The position numbers were made by a program, and so were the translations under genes. A stretch of 64,000 bases of DNA from Culex pipiens pallens. Its lineage: Eukaryota > Arthropoda > Insecta > Diptera > Culicidae. Positions 37,215-48,075 of this stretch are shown in pieces (position 1 is the first letter of the stretch; every line of letters starts with the position of its first letter). Location of the stretch: contig NC_068937.1 of the NCBI RefSeq assembly GCF_016801865.2, positions 73,444,813 through 73,508,812 of the forward strand, in the 5' to 3' direction. The notes under the pieces were generated by a model, which had not been told where the DNA came from, did not search any database, and saw only the letters and a list, made by a program, of their open reading frames with translations.

Positions 37215-39583
37215 TCATGCACTCTTCAATGCAAGCATGAGTTCCTTTTTTGTGCAATCTGTGCTGATGGACTTTCGATTTTTCTCAACAACTTGCATAA
37301 TGAACTCTCTCTCTTCGTCATCTTTGGTTAAAATTTTGCAGTATTCTTCACACAATTTGACGCCCCTCTCAGCCAGGTCATTAACGATCATCAGTTGTTT
37401 CACACGTTTTTCGCCATTCTGGAAGTTCAAATTTTGCTGCCATGTCGCTGATGGGCTTTCCATAAATGATGCTTCTATCTCCATCTTGGTAAAAAACAAC
37501 AAAGATCTCTGGGTTGCAAAGTCGGCCAAAGATGGGTTCTTGGTGTTTATAACACTTTTGTTGCCGGTTACAGATCGTTCGGCGCTGGCGGTTTTCGCCT
37601 TCATGGCCCTGACAATTTCGTCTTTTTCGCGATGTGAGAGCTATATAATATTTGATTAATAACATATTTTTTATGTTGTATTTATTTTTAAATTAAATTA
37701 CCTTTACAGAAAACAGAGACATGCCGAGCAGATCCTCCGATAAGTACCAGAGGTGTCTTTCAAGTACCTTGCTTACGGCGTCACCGATTTCGGAATCAGT
37801 CTTTTTGAATAACTGAAGGTTCTTCCACAGCATCAGATCGTTGATGGCTGCTTCCGTCGCCAGTGGTGCTTCTGCCCAAGCTGCTGTGTAGATGAGCGAA
37901 CCAAACAGAACAAACCGCTCGATTTTTTTCTCATCTTCTTTCTTTAGTCCAATCAAATGTCCTTCTTTTCGAAGCAAGAATATTTTTGTGGCATAAATCA
38001 ATTTGCTCATCCATCGCGCGTGGTGCACCGCTCCCGGCGCTTTCCAAGAAAAATCGTGCGGCTTTTCCCCCAAAGCAAACAAAGTTAGATCAAACAACTC
38101 GCGATAATCATCCCTCGGCCATTCTCGGATGGACTTAAGAGTTCGCACCGTGGAATCTCGAAAAGTTTGATGATGTTTTTTGATTCGCATAGGTTTCGGT
38201 GAATTCTTCTTAAACAGAGGCCAGTTTTCTTTGAATACCTTGAAAAGGTTAGTTTCCGGCGATGTTGTGGGTCCAAAACAGATGCAAAAGGCCTTAGATA
38301 GCAGCAATTCTAACACATGATGCCGACAAGCTAGCCAGAGTAGCTCTCGTCCTAGCAATTTTTCAAGATTGGCACATACTCCTTAAAAAACAAAATTTCT
38401 AATTGATAAAGTAAACAAAAATAAAATATAAATACCGTTAGTTCGTCCTGTGTTTACACTAGTTGTATCAAAACACAATCCTTGGATAAATTTATCGCAC
38501 TTCCACTTACGCAGCAATCCGTAAACTGATTTGCCTCCTTCTTCGCCTTAAATAAGCATTAAGAATAAAAATAAGCTTATTACTCAGAAGTTTGTAATAA
38601 TCACCTGTGCCTTTGACGAGTGCTGGAGTGCCGAGTAATTTCTCGGATCCGTCCCAAGACACTAGTGTCGGTAATCGCTCAACTTTTCCGGACCCGTTCG
38701 GATTTTCCAACAATTTCCCGTCAAAATGGACTACCATCGGGTCAGCCGGAATAAACTCCTTTCGAATTTTTTGGGCGATGGCTTTTCGCGCATGTTTCCG
38801 CTTCCGGCTAATTGTTGATCTTGAAATTGGTACGTCGGCAGGATCTTGGCCCATAGCGTCCATAACCGGTAAAATGATCTTTAATGCCTGTCTATCGGAA
38901 AGTTTTGCTCGATCCAAAGCTTCAGCAACGTCCTCCGTTATAATTTCCGGTTTGGATGGTTCGCTCTTTCTTTGTTGCATTTTTTTGATCTTTTTTGGTG
39001 GTGGTGGCTTGAAATCATGTTCAACATCTTCAATAAGATGAACATTATTGTCAATAGTTAAAATATGTCATAGAGTACCTGTAGCTTCTTGTTCTTCTTC
39101 TTCTTCTGCGTGCTTATGTTCGTTCTTAGTTCTCTTGTACAGCTGTGGCTCGTTAATACTTGATAAAGAAAAATTTCGCTCCTTTCTCTGATCTTCTAAA
39201 AATTCTGCAACTTTCGGGTCTTCAATGATAACTTTTTTCAGGGATACATCCAGCAATTGATCCATCCTTATTCTCCACTTCCTCTTCCTTTCGGTGTCGC
39301 GATAAGAGTCTTTTTGCGCCATTTTTAGCTCTGCAAGCAGATTCCGTATGGTCCTGGCCACGTTCTTGTGCATCTGGCAAATAATAGTGGTTTTTTGCCA
39401 TACTTGTAGAAGCTCGGACGTCGTTTTATTTATAGCAAACACCACGGAGTTCAACGAGCTTAACAAAAAAAAAAATCTTTTCATAACGCACCCCACCGTC
39501 GGCAGCTTAACCTGTTGAACCAACGATTCCGGGTCGGTAGTTCCGACCAGCGAAACGGACGCCTCCTTGCGTGTCTTGACCAT
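37215..39583 (-). CDS. Transposase-like protein of FB3, 5 exons, 714 aa
   Basis: Exons on the minus strand: 39583-39079, 39027-38605, 38546-38436, 38381-37702 and 37640-37215. Introns of 51, 58, 54 and 61 nt all begin GT and end AG. The exons sum to 2,145 nt with no stop before the last codon. The N-terminal third has a basic segment (about residues 106-120) and an acidic glutamate run (about 160-167). Likely catalytic features: HFDGK (Asp271), CFDTTSVNTGRTNG (Asp336) and LWLACRHHVLE (Cys365, His367, His368, Glu371). An Asp before a Thr/Asn-rich turn followed by a Cys/His cluster is typical of RNase H-fold transposases such as hAT and MULE. Similar 'FDTT..NTGR' and 'ACRHH..E' proteins occur, as I recall, widely in arthropod and cnidarian genomes without a clear name. 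It sits centrally between the foldback arms, so it is the presumed mobilising enzyme. Start chosen at the first in-frame ATG. Superfamily unresolved. Confidence 0.82.
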
Positions 39584-39907
39584 TTTACTTCTATACTGGA
39601 CAGAGGACGATGGAATTTTGAAATGAAATCAATTCCAAACAATTCCAAGTTACTACGTTACAACAATTAGGTTGCTGTGCAACGGAGGAACACTTTTCAG
39701 CAGACTTTTTCTTATGGTCCCATGAACTACAGACATGTAACAGCACCGATGGCCACACAGTCCAAAGATTTATACAAAATTCCGTGACCATATAGTCCCT
39801 TAACTAACCTACAACATCAAACCGTCCTATTAACTATAAGAAACAACAATACCAGAAACATCACCGGTGGCCACATCGTCTTAAGAACATTTCGACGACT
39901 TAGAAAA

Positions 39908-40335
39908 TCAACATTGGCCGAACCGTCTTTTATGCTTTCCGTCAACCTCGGAGGCCACATCGTCCTGAGAACTAACGACCTGGAACATCCCCGGTGGCCA
40001 CACCGTCTCGTGAACATTCTGACGACCTGGAACAACACTTTTTAAAGACCTACAACAACACCGGTGGCCGAACCGTCTTTTAAGCTTTCCGTCAACCTCG
40101 GAGGCCACATCGTCCTGAGAACTAACGACCTGGAACATCCCCGGTGGCCACACCGTCTCGTGAACATTCTGACGACCTGGAACAACACTTTTTAAAGACC
40201 TACAACAACACCGGTGGCCAAACCGTCTTTTAAGCTTTCCGTCAACCTCGGAGGCCACATCGTCCTGAGAACTAACGACCTGGAACATCCCCGGTGGCCA
40301 CACCGTCTCGTGAACATTCTGACGACCTGGAACAA
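39908..40335 (-). repeat. 150-bp tandem repeats, right arm of FB3
   Basis: Mirror image of the left-arm repeats, about 2.9 units at 150-bp period. The innermost unit differs slightly (TATGCTTTCC instead of TAAGCTTTCC, and an altered inner edge). The right arm has about half a unit fewer than the left. Confidence 0.95.
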
Positions 40336-40864
40336 CACCGCTTCGAAAAGAATGAACACCGCAGGCCAAACCAATCGTTGGTTGTTTTGAAATAAAATTT
40401 CGCATTGGTTCTAAAAATAACTTTCATAAACATTGATTAAAGAAGTCAAAGCACCATCGATGAAAAAGCAACAAACGAGAAAGGGCCCGTTTTAACCCAC
40501 ACCATGAAGCCCCTCCAAAATGGGTTATCTAAAGGTACTAGTATCTTTTTAGGATTAATTCGCAGCGTTTCGCAATGTTCTACAAAGTTATTCCCCAGAC
40601 CAATATCTATATGAATCTCGAGAATGAAGCCATTTGAAAAAAAAATGTGCATTTTTTTCTGTTACGATATAGAAATTGCTCATTTTCCACAGTAATTTTC
40701 TCAAAAACCACACAAACTTTAGATCGATGGTGGAACTACTAAATCCAACCAAATCGGCTCAAAATTTCAGGAGTGCTTTTGGGGACATAGTAGAACGGAA
40801 TTCCGGTTGAGGCGCTCGAAAATAACAACTTTTGTCTTTTTCATAGAAACGTGAACCACGCTAA

Positions 40865-40870
40865 TCCTCA
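40865..40870. repeat. Target-site duplication (right) of FB3
   Basis: TCCTCA, same as 35871-35876. Confidence 0.85.
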
Positions 40871-41189
40871 TGTTGCCCATTTACTCTATCTCCATTACCA
40901 ACCATAAATCATTCCTTTAATTTTTATGGTCCAAACACTCAACAACATTTGTGAATGCCCCATAAATCTTTTTTTTATAATTTTAAATCATAAGGGTTTT
41001 CACCAAAAAGGCGGTGCAGACTTTATCAAAACTCCTCACAACTAATTATTTCATGGCTTTGTGTCAGAATCAAGCTACACACATCAGCACACACTTCAAT
41101 TCCTGTCCTGCTTCATTCCATACCTAAGTGGTCAAACCTCATCACACCTTTCCAACAATTCCTCTCAAGCATTAGTATGCTTTGCAAGT

Positions 41190-42700
41190 CTCTTGTTTTT
41201 TTTCATCCAACACTTTGTCGTTAAATTCGTCTCATACTGTTGTGTGTCTTGGACAAAGCGTACTTTGCTTCATCAACACATATCAACGCATTTTGTTTTT
41301 TTTTGTTTCTCTCCATTTTGCATTTGCCCGTCTCATTCTTCTGTGTGTGCGTGTTTCCTTCACAAAACTCACCACGCCAGCACCCTGCATGCCCAACACA
41401 TTTATTTTGTTTACGTTGTGCTCGCCATATGCCGCTCAATCTTACCCCGCCGAGTAAAGTACCAATAAAGTACCAATTCATCTCCCACACACGTAAACAC
41501 TCCTCGACCGGCACTCGTCAATGTGCCTCGTCAGGGTCTCTTCCCGTGCAAACTTCCCAAAACAAATCGGACAAAAATTCCTACTGTCATCGCTATCAAT
41601 CACCCTGTCCGAATGTTGCAACAGCTCCTTCCTGTACACCCCCACAAAGCTGCACCCGCAGCACCGATCGCCCACGACCTGCACCTTTCAATACATGCTC
41701 CACCACGCTCCGAATCTCCTCCTTCGGCATTATGAAGAACCTCCCGCGAACAACCCGCTGAACTTCCGATGGTTCCACCTGGTCCTCCTCCAAATACTCA
41801 TCTTCCAAGAATTCGTCGTTTAATTCGTTTCCTACTGTTGTGTCTACGACAAAGCAAACATTGCTTCACCAACACATAGCTATCAGCGTTGTTGTTGTTG
41901 TTGTCGTTGTTGTTTCTCTCCATTTATGCATTTGCCCGTCTCATTCTTCTGTGTGTGCGTGTTTCTTTGACAAAATTCACCACGCCAGCACCCCGCATGT
42001 CCAACACATTTAATTTGTTCCCGTTGTGCTCACCATATGCCGCTCAGTCTTCCCCTGCCGATTAAAAGTACCAATTCATCTCCCACACACGTAAACACTC
42101 ATCGGCCAGCACTGGTCAATGTGCCTCGTCAGCGTCTCTTCCCGTGCAAACTTCCCAAAACAAATCGGACAAAAATTCCCACTGCCATCGCTATCAATCA
42201 TGTGCGCCCTGTCCGAATGTTGCAACAGCTCCTTCATATACACCCCCACAAAGCTGCACCCGCAGCACCGATCGCTCACGACCTGCAACTCTCAATACAT
42301 GCTCCACCACGCTCCGAACCTCCTCCTTCGGCATTATGAAAAACCTCCCGCGAATAACCCGCTGAACTTCCGATGGTTCCGCCTGGTCCTCCTCCAAATA
42401 CTCATCTTAAAAGATTTCGTCTCATTCTGTTGTGTCTTCGACAAAGCTTACTTTGCTTCACCAACACATAGCTATCAACGTTTTTTTTTTTTTTTTTTTT
42501 GGTTTCACTCCATTTTTTTGCATTACACCATGCCCGTCTCATTCTTCTGTGTGTGCGTGTTTCTTTTACAAAACTCATCACCGCATACCAACACATTTAT
42601 ATTGTTCCCGTTGTGCTTCATCCCTTCAATCTATCATTTTGTCTCATGCTTCCATCGCATGGCCAACACATTTCACTCTAATATTTTACCTATTCGTCTC
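41190..42700. repeat. Tandem ~600-bp units containing zinc-finger exons
   Basis: Unit 1 (about 41216-41818), unit 2 (about 41819-42415) and a partial unit 3 (from 42416) repeat the same order: a 'TTGTGTCTTCGACAAAGC'-like start, CCCGTCTCATTCTTCTGTGT, ACGTAAACACTC, then (units 1 and 2) the reverse of a zinc-finger exon. Units differ by indels such as a GTT repeat at 41889-41913 and a poly-T run at 42480-42500. Confidence 0.8.
41478..41801 (-). pseudogene. Zinc-finger exon, tandem copy 1 (frameshifted)
   Basis: Begins after AG at 41802 as ATGAGTATTTGG..., reads EYLEEDQVEPSEVQRVVRG then RFFIMPKEEIRSVVEHVLK, then shifts frame and continues VGDRCCGCSFVGVY, KELLQHS, and FCPICFGKFAREETLTRHID. The second finger is of type C-x2-C-x12-H-x3-C. 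In this copy the first finger has lost its second histidine (HSDRVIDSD, where copy 2 has HSDRAHMIDSD). The same frameshift occurs in copy 2. Probably a decayed duplicate. Confidence 0.6.
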
Positions 42701-42983
42701 ATGCTTATGTGTGCGTCTTGTCCACCGCACACCACATGGCCAACGCAATTATTTCTGCCTTTGAGGTCTTCTTTTCCACCAAATCGTCTCATGCGGGTGT
42801 CTTGGAAGAAAAAGACGAAAATTCATCACCCAACACTCCGCATGACCAACGCAATTTGCCCATTTCATTTGTGGCCAACGAGAAAATTATCTCGTCTCAC
42901 TTTACACTGTCTCTGGAATCTTCAATTTCCAGGCCAACTGAATTATACTCACCTAAAGGTTCAATTTCCTCCTTCTGCGCCAT
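42076..42983 (-). pseudogene. C2H2/C2HC zinc-finger gene, two exons, frameshifted
   Basis: Exon 1 lies on the minus strand at 43025-42953 (the ATG at 42983 is a second, in-frame start): MAEKMASPPRRVTTMAQKEE then IEPL, ending G before a GTGAGT donor. Exon 2 starts after AG at 42405 (AT GAG TAT...), which keeps phase: IEPL-DEYLEEDQAEPSEV. It continues RFFIMPKEEVRSVVEHVLR, then needs a one-base shift to read VSDRCCGCSFVGVYMKELLQ, HSDRAH and FCPICFGKFAREETLTRHID, stop at 42076. Finger 1 fits C-x2-C-x12-H-x4-H; finger 2 fits C-x2-C-x12-H-x3-C. A small nuclear DNA-binding or zinc-ribbon-like role is possible. Whether the frameshift is real or an unseen splice corrects it is open. Confidence 0.5.
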
Positions 42984-43391
42984 TGTCGTAACTCTTCTTG
43001 GAGGCGACGCCATTTTCTCTGCCATTTCAAAATCCTAATACGAAAAGCGTACTTCGTTCTTCAAAGCTCGCAAATAGACTGATCGCTCTCTAGAACGCTG
43101 TGCTGGGCAAAGGTTCACAGCACCGAACCCTTTCCGGAAATCTCTCTTCGTTTTGGAGAGTTTCTCCCAATCTCATATCACTGCGCACGAGCAATTCGTT
43201 GAGCCGAACCAACAACATTCTCGAATTTGTGTAACGCTCACCATCAACACGCTCGTGTCGTGGTGTGTGTGAATGGTGGTCGCTCGAATTCTCTTCATCA
43301 TTTCACAGATAATTAGACATCAAATAATCTAATTGTTCTGTTCAACTTCTTTACTGAATAATTCAGAACATTAACGGTTCATTTAACTAAT
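42984..43391 (-). promoter_or_regulatory. Promoter/5' leader and start of the zinc-finger gene (408-bp duplicate, copy 2)
   Basis: Contains the first ATG (43025-43023) and upstream DNA of the zinc-finger gene on the minus strand. Almost identical to 33970-34377. It stops exactly at the assembly gap, so its upstream border is unknown. No TATA box was assigned. Confidence 0.5.
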
Positions 43392-43491
43392 NNNNNNNNN
43401 NNNNNNNNNNNNNNNNNNNNNNNNNNNNNNNNNNNNNNNNNNNNNNNNNNNNNNNNNNNNNNNNNNNNNNNNNNNNNNNNNNNNNNNNNNN
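43392..43491. other. Assembly gap (100 N)
   Basis: Exactly 100 N, a conventional size for a gap of unknown length. It separates the end of a 408-bp duplicated segment from the start of a satellite block. Confidence 0.99.
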
Positions 43492-43512
43492 TGAGTTGGT
43501 AGAGAATTACCC

Positions 43513-44452
43513 AAATCATAAATCATAAATCATAAATCATAAATCATAAATCATAAATCATAAATCATAAATCATAAATCATAAATCATAAATCATAAAT
43601 CATAAATCATAAATCATAAATCATAAATCATAAATCATAAATCATAAATCATAAATCATAAATCATAAATCATAAATCATAAATCATAAATCATAAATCA
43701 TAAATCATAAATCATAAATCATAAATCATAAATCATAAATCATAAATCATAAATCATAAATCATAAATCATAAATCATTAATCATTAATCATTAATCATT
43801 AATCATTAATCATTAATCATTAATCATTAATCATTAATCATTAATCATTAATCATTAATCATTAATCATTAATCATTAATCATTAATCATTAATCATTAA
43901 TCATTAATCATTAATCATTAATCATTAATCATTAATCATTAATCATTAATCATTAATCATTAATCATTAATCATTAATCATAAATCATAAATCATAAATC
44001 ATAAATCATTAATCATTAATCATTAATCATTAATCATTAATCATTAATCATTAATCATTAATCATTAATCATTAATCATTAATCATTAATCATTAATCAT
44101 TAATCATTAATCATTAATCATTAATCATTAATCATTAATCATTAATCATTAATCATTAATCATTAATCATTAATCATTAATCATTAATCATTAATCATTA
44201 ATCATTAATCATTAATCATTAATCATTAATCATTAATCATTAATCATTAATCATTAATCATTAATCATTAATCATTAATCATTAATCATTAATCATTAAT
44301 CATTAATCATTAATCATTAATCATTAATCATTAATCATTAATCATTAATCATTAATCATTAATCATTAATCATTAATCATTAATCATTAATCATTAATCA
44401 TTAATCATTAATCATAAATCATAAATCATAAATCATAAATCATAAATCATAA
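43513..44452. repeat. Heptanucleotide satellite (AATCATA/AATCATT)n
   Basis: About 134 tandem heptamers. Blocks are homogeneous: AATCATA to about 43775, AATCATT to about 43978, four AATCATA units near 43981-44006, AATCATT to about 44412, then AATCATA to the end. It starts directly after TGAGTTGGTAGAGAATTACCC, the 3' end text of the dispersed repeat at 2860-3512. Confidence 0.97.
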
Positions 44453-44458
44453 AAAACG

Positions 44459-46047
44459 CAATTCCCTAAAATATGTTTTTTTTATTTTCGAGATTTTTTT
44501 TTGTTTGAGGGGACAAAACATCGATACTTTTGAGCCATAGTGAAGGATGGTGAAAAATTAAAAAAAAAATGAATCGATACTAACACTTCAAAAATGCGTA
44601 ATATTGAATGTTTGGCGTTTTAAAATGTTAGTCTTGATTCAAACATTTTATAGATATTTTTTTCGAAAAGATCAGAAAATCAGAAAAACGACTGTTTCAT
44701 GTATTAACATTGAAAATCGGACCATTAAATGCTGAGATATCGACATTAGAAAATGGTGGGTTGTTTGGGTAAGACTTTTAAAACATAAATTTTCCTGTTT
44801 CATTTTCTTTAAGCTGATGTCTCTCAGCAACCAGATCCAATCATCAATGATTTTTAGACAATTACATATATAACAAATTTTCTGAACTTTTCAAAAATAA
44901 TATGTTTCGAAATGGTCACTCATGGTCACAATTAACGTCATGATTCGAATTCCCGGACGCTTCGAAACCCGGACACTTCATCTTGTTTTATCAATTATTT
45001 GGATATAAGTTTGCATTATGAATGTCAAAACTGTGTTATTTGATGAATTCCATCATCAACTTTATTTAAAGTTTGTTTGAACGCTGTAGCTAATGCCAAA
45101 ACAATTAAATACAATAAAATTATAAGTTTACCAAAAATGCGAAACATTTCACTTGAAATATTTCATAGGCGTTTCTTAGCACCGGGAAGGCAAAGCGGAA
45201 ATTTATGGTTTCGATTTCCTTAAATTCTAGCATTTTTTTATATAAACTATCGATTGTTTTGATGTTAACAGCTTATTTGAGACCTAAAGAATGCCATTCG
45301 CTAAGATTTCAGTCCAAATTTGTGCGATTCACAAGTAAAATCGAGTGTCCGGAATTCGAAGCAAAAGTGTCCGGATTTCGAATCAGCTTTTATCAGTGTC
45401 CGGGATTCGAAGCACAACAAGTCATTTTAATTTTAAAATTCTGATGAAAAATTGTTAGAAAAGACATATTTTGCATGCATTTTCTTAAAACTGACTGTTT
45501 ATACGACATCCTTATCATATTTCTACATTTCCAACTTATTACATGATTTTTTGCCAGCTATAACAAAAATGATATGCTACTAAGTGTCCAGATTTCGAAT
45601 CATGACGTTATTAAAAATAAAAAAATGCAAATATTTCACTGAAATCAAACTTTTGGTGGATATATCTTGAAAACTGTGCCCTTTATCAAAAAATCTGTAA
45701 AGTAGTTTTCGATTGCAAATTCGGTTTTATATAAAAAATAAGGTCTGCAATTTTTTTGCACCATATTTCTATTTTTTCCAAAAATTACAATTTATTTTTA
45801 AAAATTCATAAATTGGTGGTAGATTTTTTTAACCATACTTCTCTATTTCTCAGAATTTGTGGGATTTTGTCCTCTAAAACATACAAAGACTATCGAAGAT
45901 CAAAAACTACGATATTTGGAAAAAATAATTTTTGTGAAAAAAGGTAATTAAAAAATCGGCAAAAAAATGTTATCCGTGTAACTATTTTTTCCTCTACAAA
46001 ACCTACAACTCTTCCGAAGACACCAAATTGGTCAGAAAATTCACTGT
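44459..46047. mobile_element. Inverted-repeat element, family copy B, with a nested MITE
   Basis: Shares GAAAATCGGACCATTA, GCTGAGATA and AGAAAATGGTGGGTTGTTT with the 7921-9367 copy, and ends with CTTCCGAAGACACCAAATTG and AGAAAATTCACT as that family does. Its left terminus is missing, replaced by the satellite. A 676-bp MITE interrupts it. Confidence 0.65.
44934..45609. mobile_element. 676-bp MITE, 3-bp ATT duplication
   Basis: Ends AACGTCATGATTCGAA and TTCGAATCATGACGTT are perfect 16-bp inverted repeats, flanked by ATT at 44931-44933 and 45610-45612. The family relative at 7921-9367 is uninterrupted at the matching place, which supports insertion. The interior carries repeated 'GTGTCCGGnnTTCGAA' motifs (near 45345, 45368 and 45395). 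Confidence 0.8.
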
Positions 46048-48075
46048 ACAGTAGGGTGCCCAGAAAAAATGACCCCCTGCTCCACAAGTGAAAAATGGTT
46101 TATTGGGTTATTTTGAGCATCTGTGCAAATTTGGAGCGAAATTGGTTGAGATTAACCCATTGATACTTGAGCCTAAATTTGGGGGAAAAAATGTTTTTCT
46201 TACAAAAATGACTTTTTTAAGTCGCTAATAACTTTTCAGGATTAAGTTTAACAGCCTTGGAATGTTCTACAAAGTTGTTGAGCATTGAATTTTCAATGAG
46301 AATCTCACTTTTGAGAAGATTTGGAAAACACTGCTCAAAAATATTTCTAATGGCCTATCTTGGGCCTTACACAAATTGAAATTTCTATATTAATTAATTT
46401 GTCAAATTCTTCTCAATTCTTTTCTAATTGACTATCGATTACAAAGCTAAAATTTGTCAAATTAATAAAAAAAAAACTGACAAAACATGCAATTAGCTTC
46501 GAAAAATCTTATCCCTCATTTCGAACATTTTTGCAGCACTTTTCCCGTGCACTTACCACGATGGAGGTGGCTTTTTTCCCCTGTGGGTTGATCCCTAAAA
46601 GAGAGAGAGAGACAAAAACCACGCTGGTTTTCGCGGCTGTTGAGCCTCAAGCATATGACAGCGCAGCAGCGGGCACATTACTACAAGTGCTTCACGTTTG
46701 AAGTGAGCCATCAAAAGTGGTCAGAAACTCCCACAAGTTGATTAAAATTTCCATTCGGCAGAATAATCTCCCCGGCATCAGAAATAATCTCATTTTCCAA
46801 ACGCGAGCACGGCTTAAGCTGGGGGTTGATGTCATTTTTTGAGTGGGAAAAATTTGAATTTTTTTATAAGATCTGAAAGTTATCCCTACTTTCAGGTAAA
46901 AACGAATCCAAAGTTTGACCATTCGCGATGATCTTTCCAGCTGACTGCAAGCCCCTTGCGGAGGGGACTGTGCTTAATCGTCCAAAAACCGAGCAGGAGC
47001 TTCCTTTGTCAAAAAAGCACCCCCGCGAACATTCTTTTGGGGGTGCGCACACACACACATTTGGAAAAAGCCACATCTAGAGAAAGAGAATGGAAAAAAA
47101 GTTTAATTTCAAGTTTTCTGCCGTGCACACTTCAGAGCTAGGGAAAACTGAAAACTTTTCAATTCTTATTAAATTTAAGCCGATTCTACTTTTCAGAAAC
47201 AGCAGCAGCTCTACGACAGAGTCGTCCCCGAAAACTTGGGGACAGTTCTGCAAAGAAGCCCCGTCCCCGTCCAATAAGAAGGACATCCATGTTAAGGCTC
47301 GGGCTTTCGCCTATATTTTTCGGACGGTTTTTCGCGGCGCCGAAGCGAGAAGCCCTAAAAATTAAGAAATTCTGGAAACTTGTTCATGTGGAAAGCCATT
47401 CATTCAATTATTTTGGACATTTGAGCTGCTGGATCTCGGGGTAGGGGGTTTCTTGGCGTTGAAACCTGCGGTCGTAAAGTTTCACCGGAAAAGCTCTCTC
47501 TGGTTCTTGAGCGCGACTGTCCTAATTCGATGTGAGCGATGGGCTTTGGGGCCAACTGCTTGGTGCGAAAGTTGGACGCCATTGTGGGCCAGGAAAACTT
47601 GACTGGGACAAGTAAATGAAAATGTGGGGGGGGAAACCTTTTCAATTGAAGGGTAGACATTTTTGGTGATAAAGGGAGCAGATTTTTGGTGCAAAAATGC
47701 ACTCAAATAAGCGAAGTGAAACTCTGAAAATGAGATTTTAACTGTTATCTGAAGACTATCATCAAAAAAATCTAAAAAACATTACCTCTTCTAGAAAACA
47801 TTTGCTTAGTTGGCATCTTTTTAACATGTCACCTCTATTACGGACTTCAACTTCAATGTGCCAAAATGAAAAAGTCAACAGCTTTGAAGTGTTTTTCAGT
47901 GATTGTGAGTGCAGTGTTCTAGTGATTTTCAGTGAAATGGAAGCAATGTAGCAGTGCAAAAGTGTGTTCTGTCAATTCTGTCAAATAGTACAACTTGCTG
48001 TCACGTTACTGCCTGTCAGTTTGCAGTAACGCGAGCAAAGTACTGTCAAGTGAGCAATTCTATGCGGAATAGGTA
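46048..48075. other. Non-coding DNA, no gene recognised
   Basis: 46051-46330 has the 'CAGTAGGGTGCCC' start and following text typical of a degraded MITE. A GAGAGAGAGAGAC run is near 46602. 47200-47700 is more GC-rich with short ORFs on both strands, but none has a recognisable motif. Confidence 0.4.

Larger units (their letters stand above)
35877..40864. mobile_element. 4,988-bp foldback transposon FB3 with an intact gene
   Basis: The ends TTAGCGTGGTTCACG and CGTGAACCACGCTAA are exact inverted repeats, flanked by TCCTCA on both sides (6-bp target duplication). Each arm has about 530 bp of unique sequence, nearly identical between arms (a single base difference noticed near 36392/40350), then 150-bp tandem repeats: about 3.5 copies left (36411-36930) and about 2.9 copies right (39908-40335). 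Between the arms lies a five-exon minus-strand gene (37215-39583). The 6-bp target duplication is uncommon: hAT usually makes 8, MULE about 9, piggyBac TTAA. Near-identical arms and an open gene point to recent activity. Confidence 0.93.

Noticed and set aside
43513..44452. Telomeric repeat
   Set aside because: AATCATA/AATCATT is not a known telomere motif; insects typically use TTAGG and Diptera lack it. It is an internal satellite.
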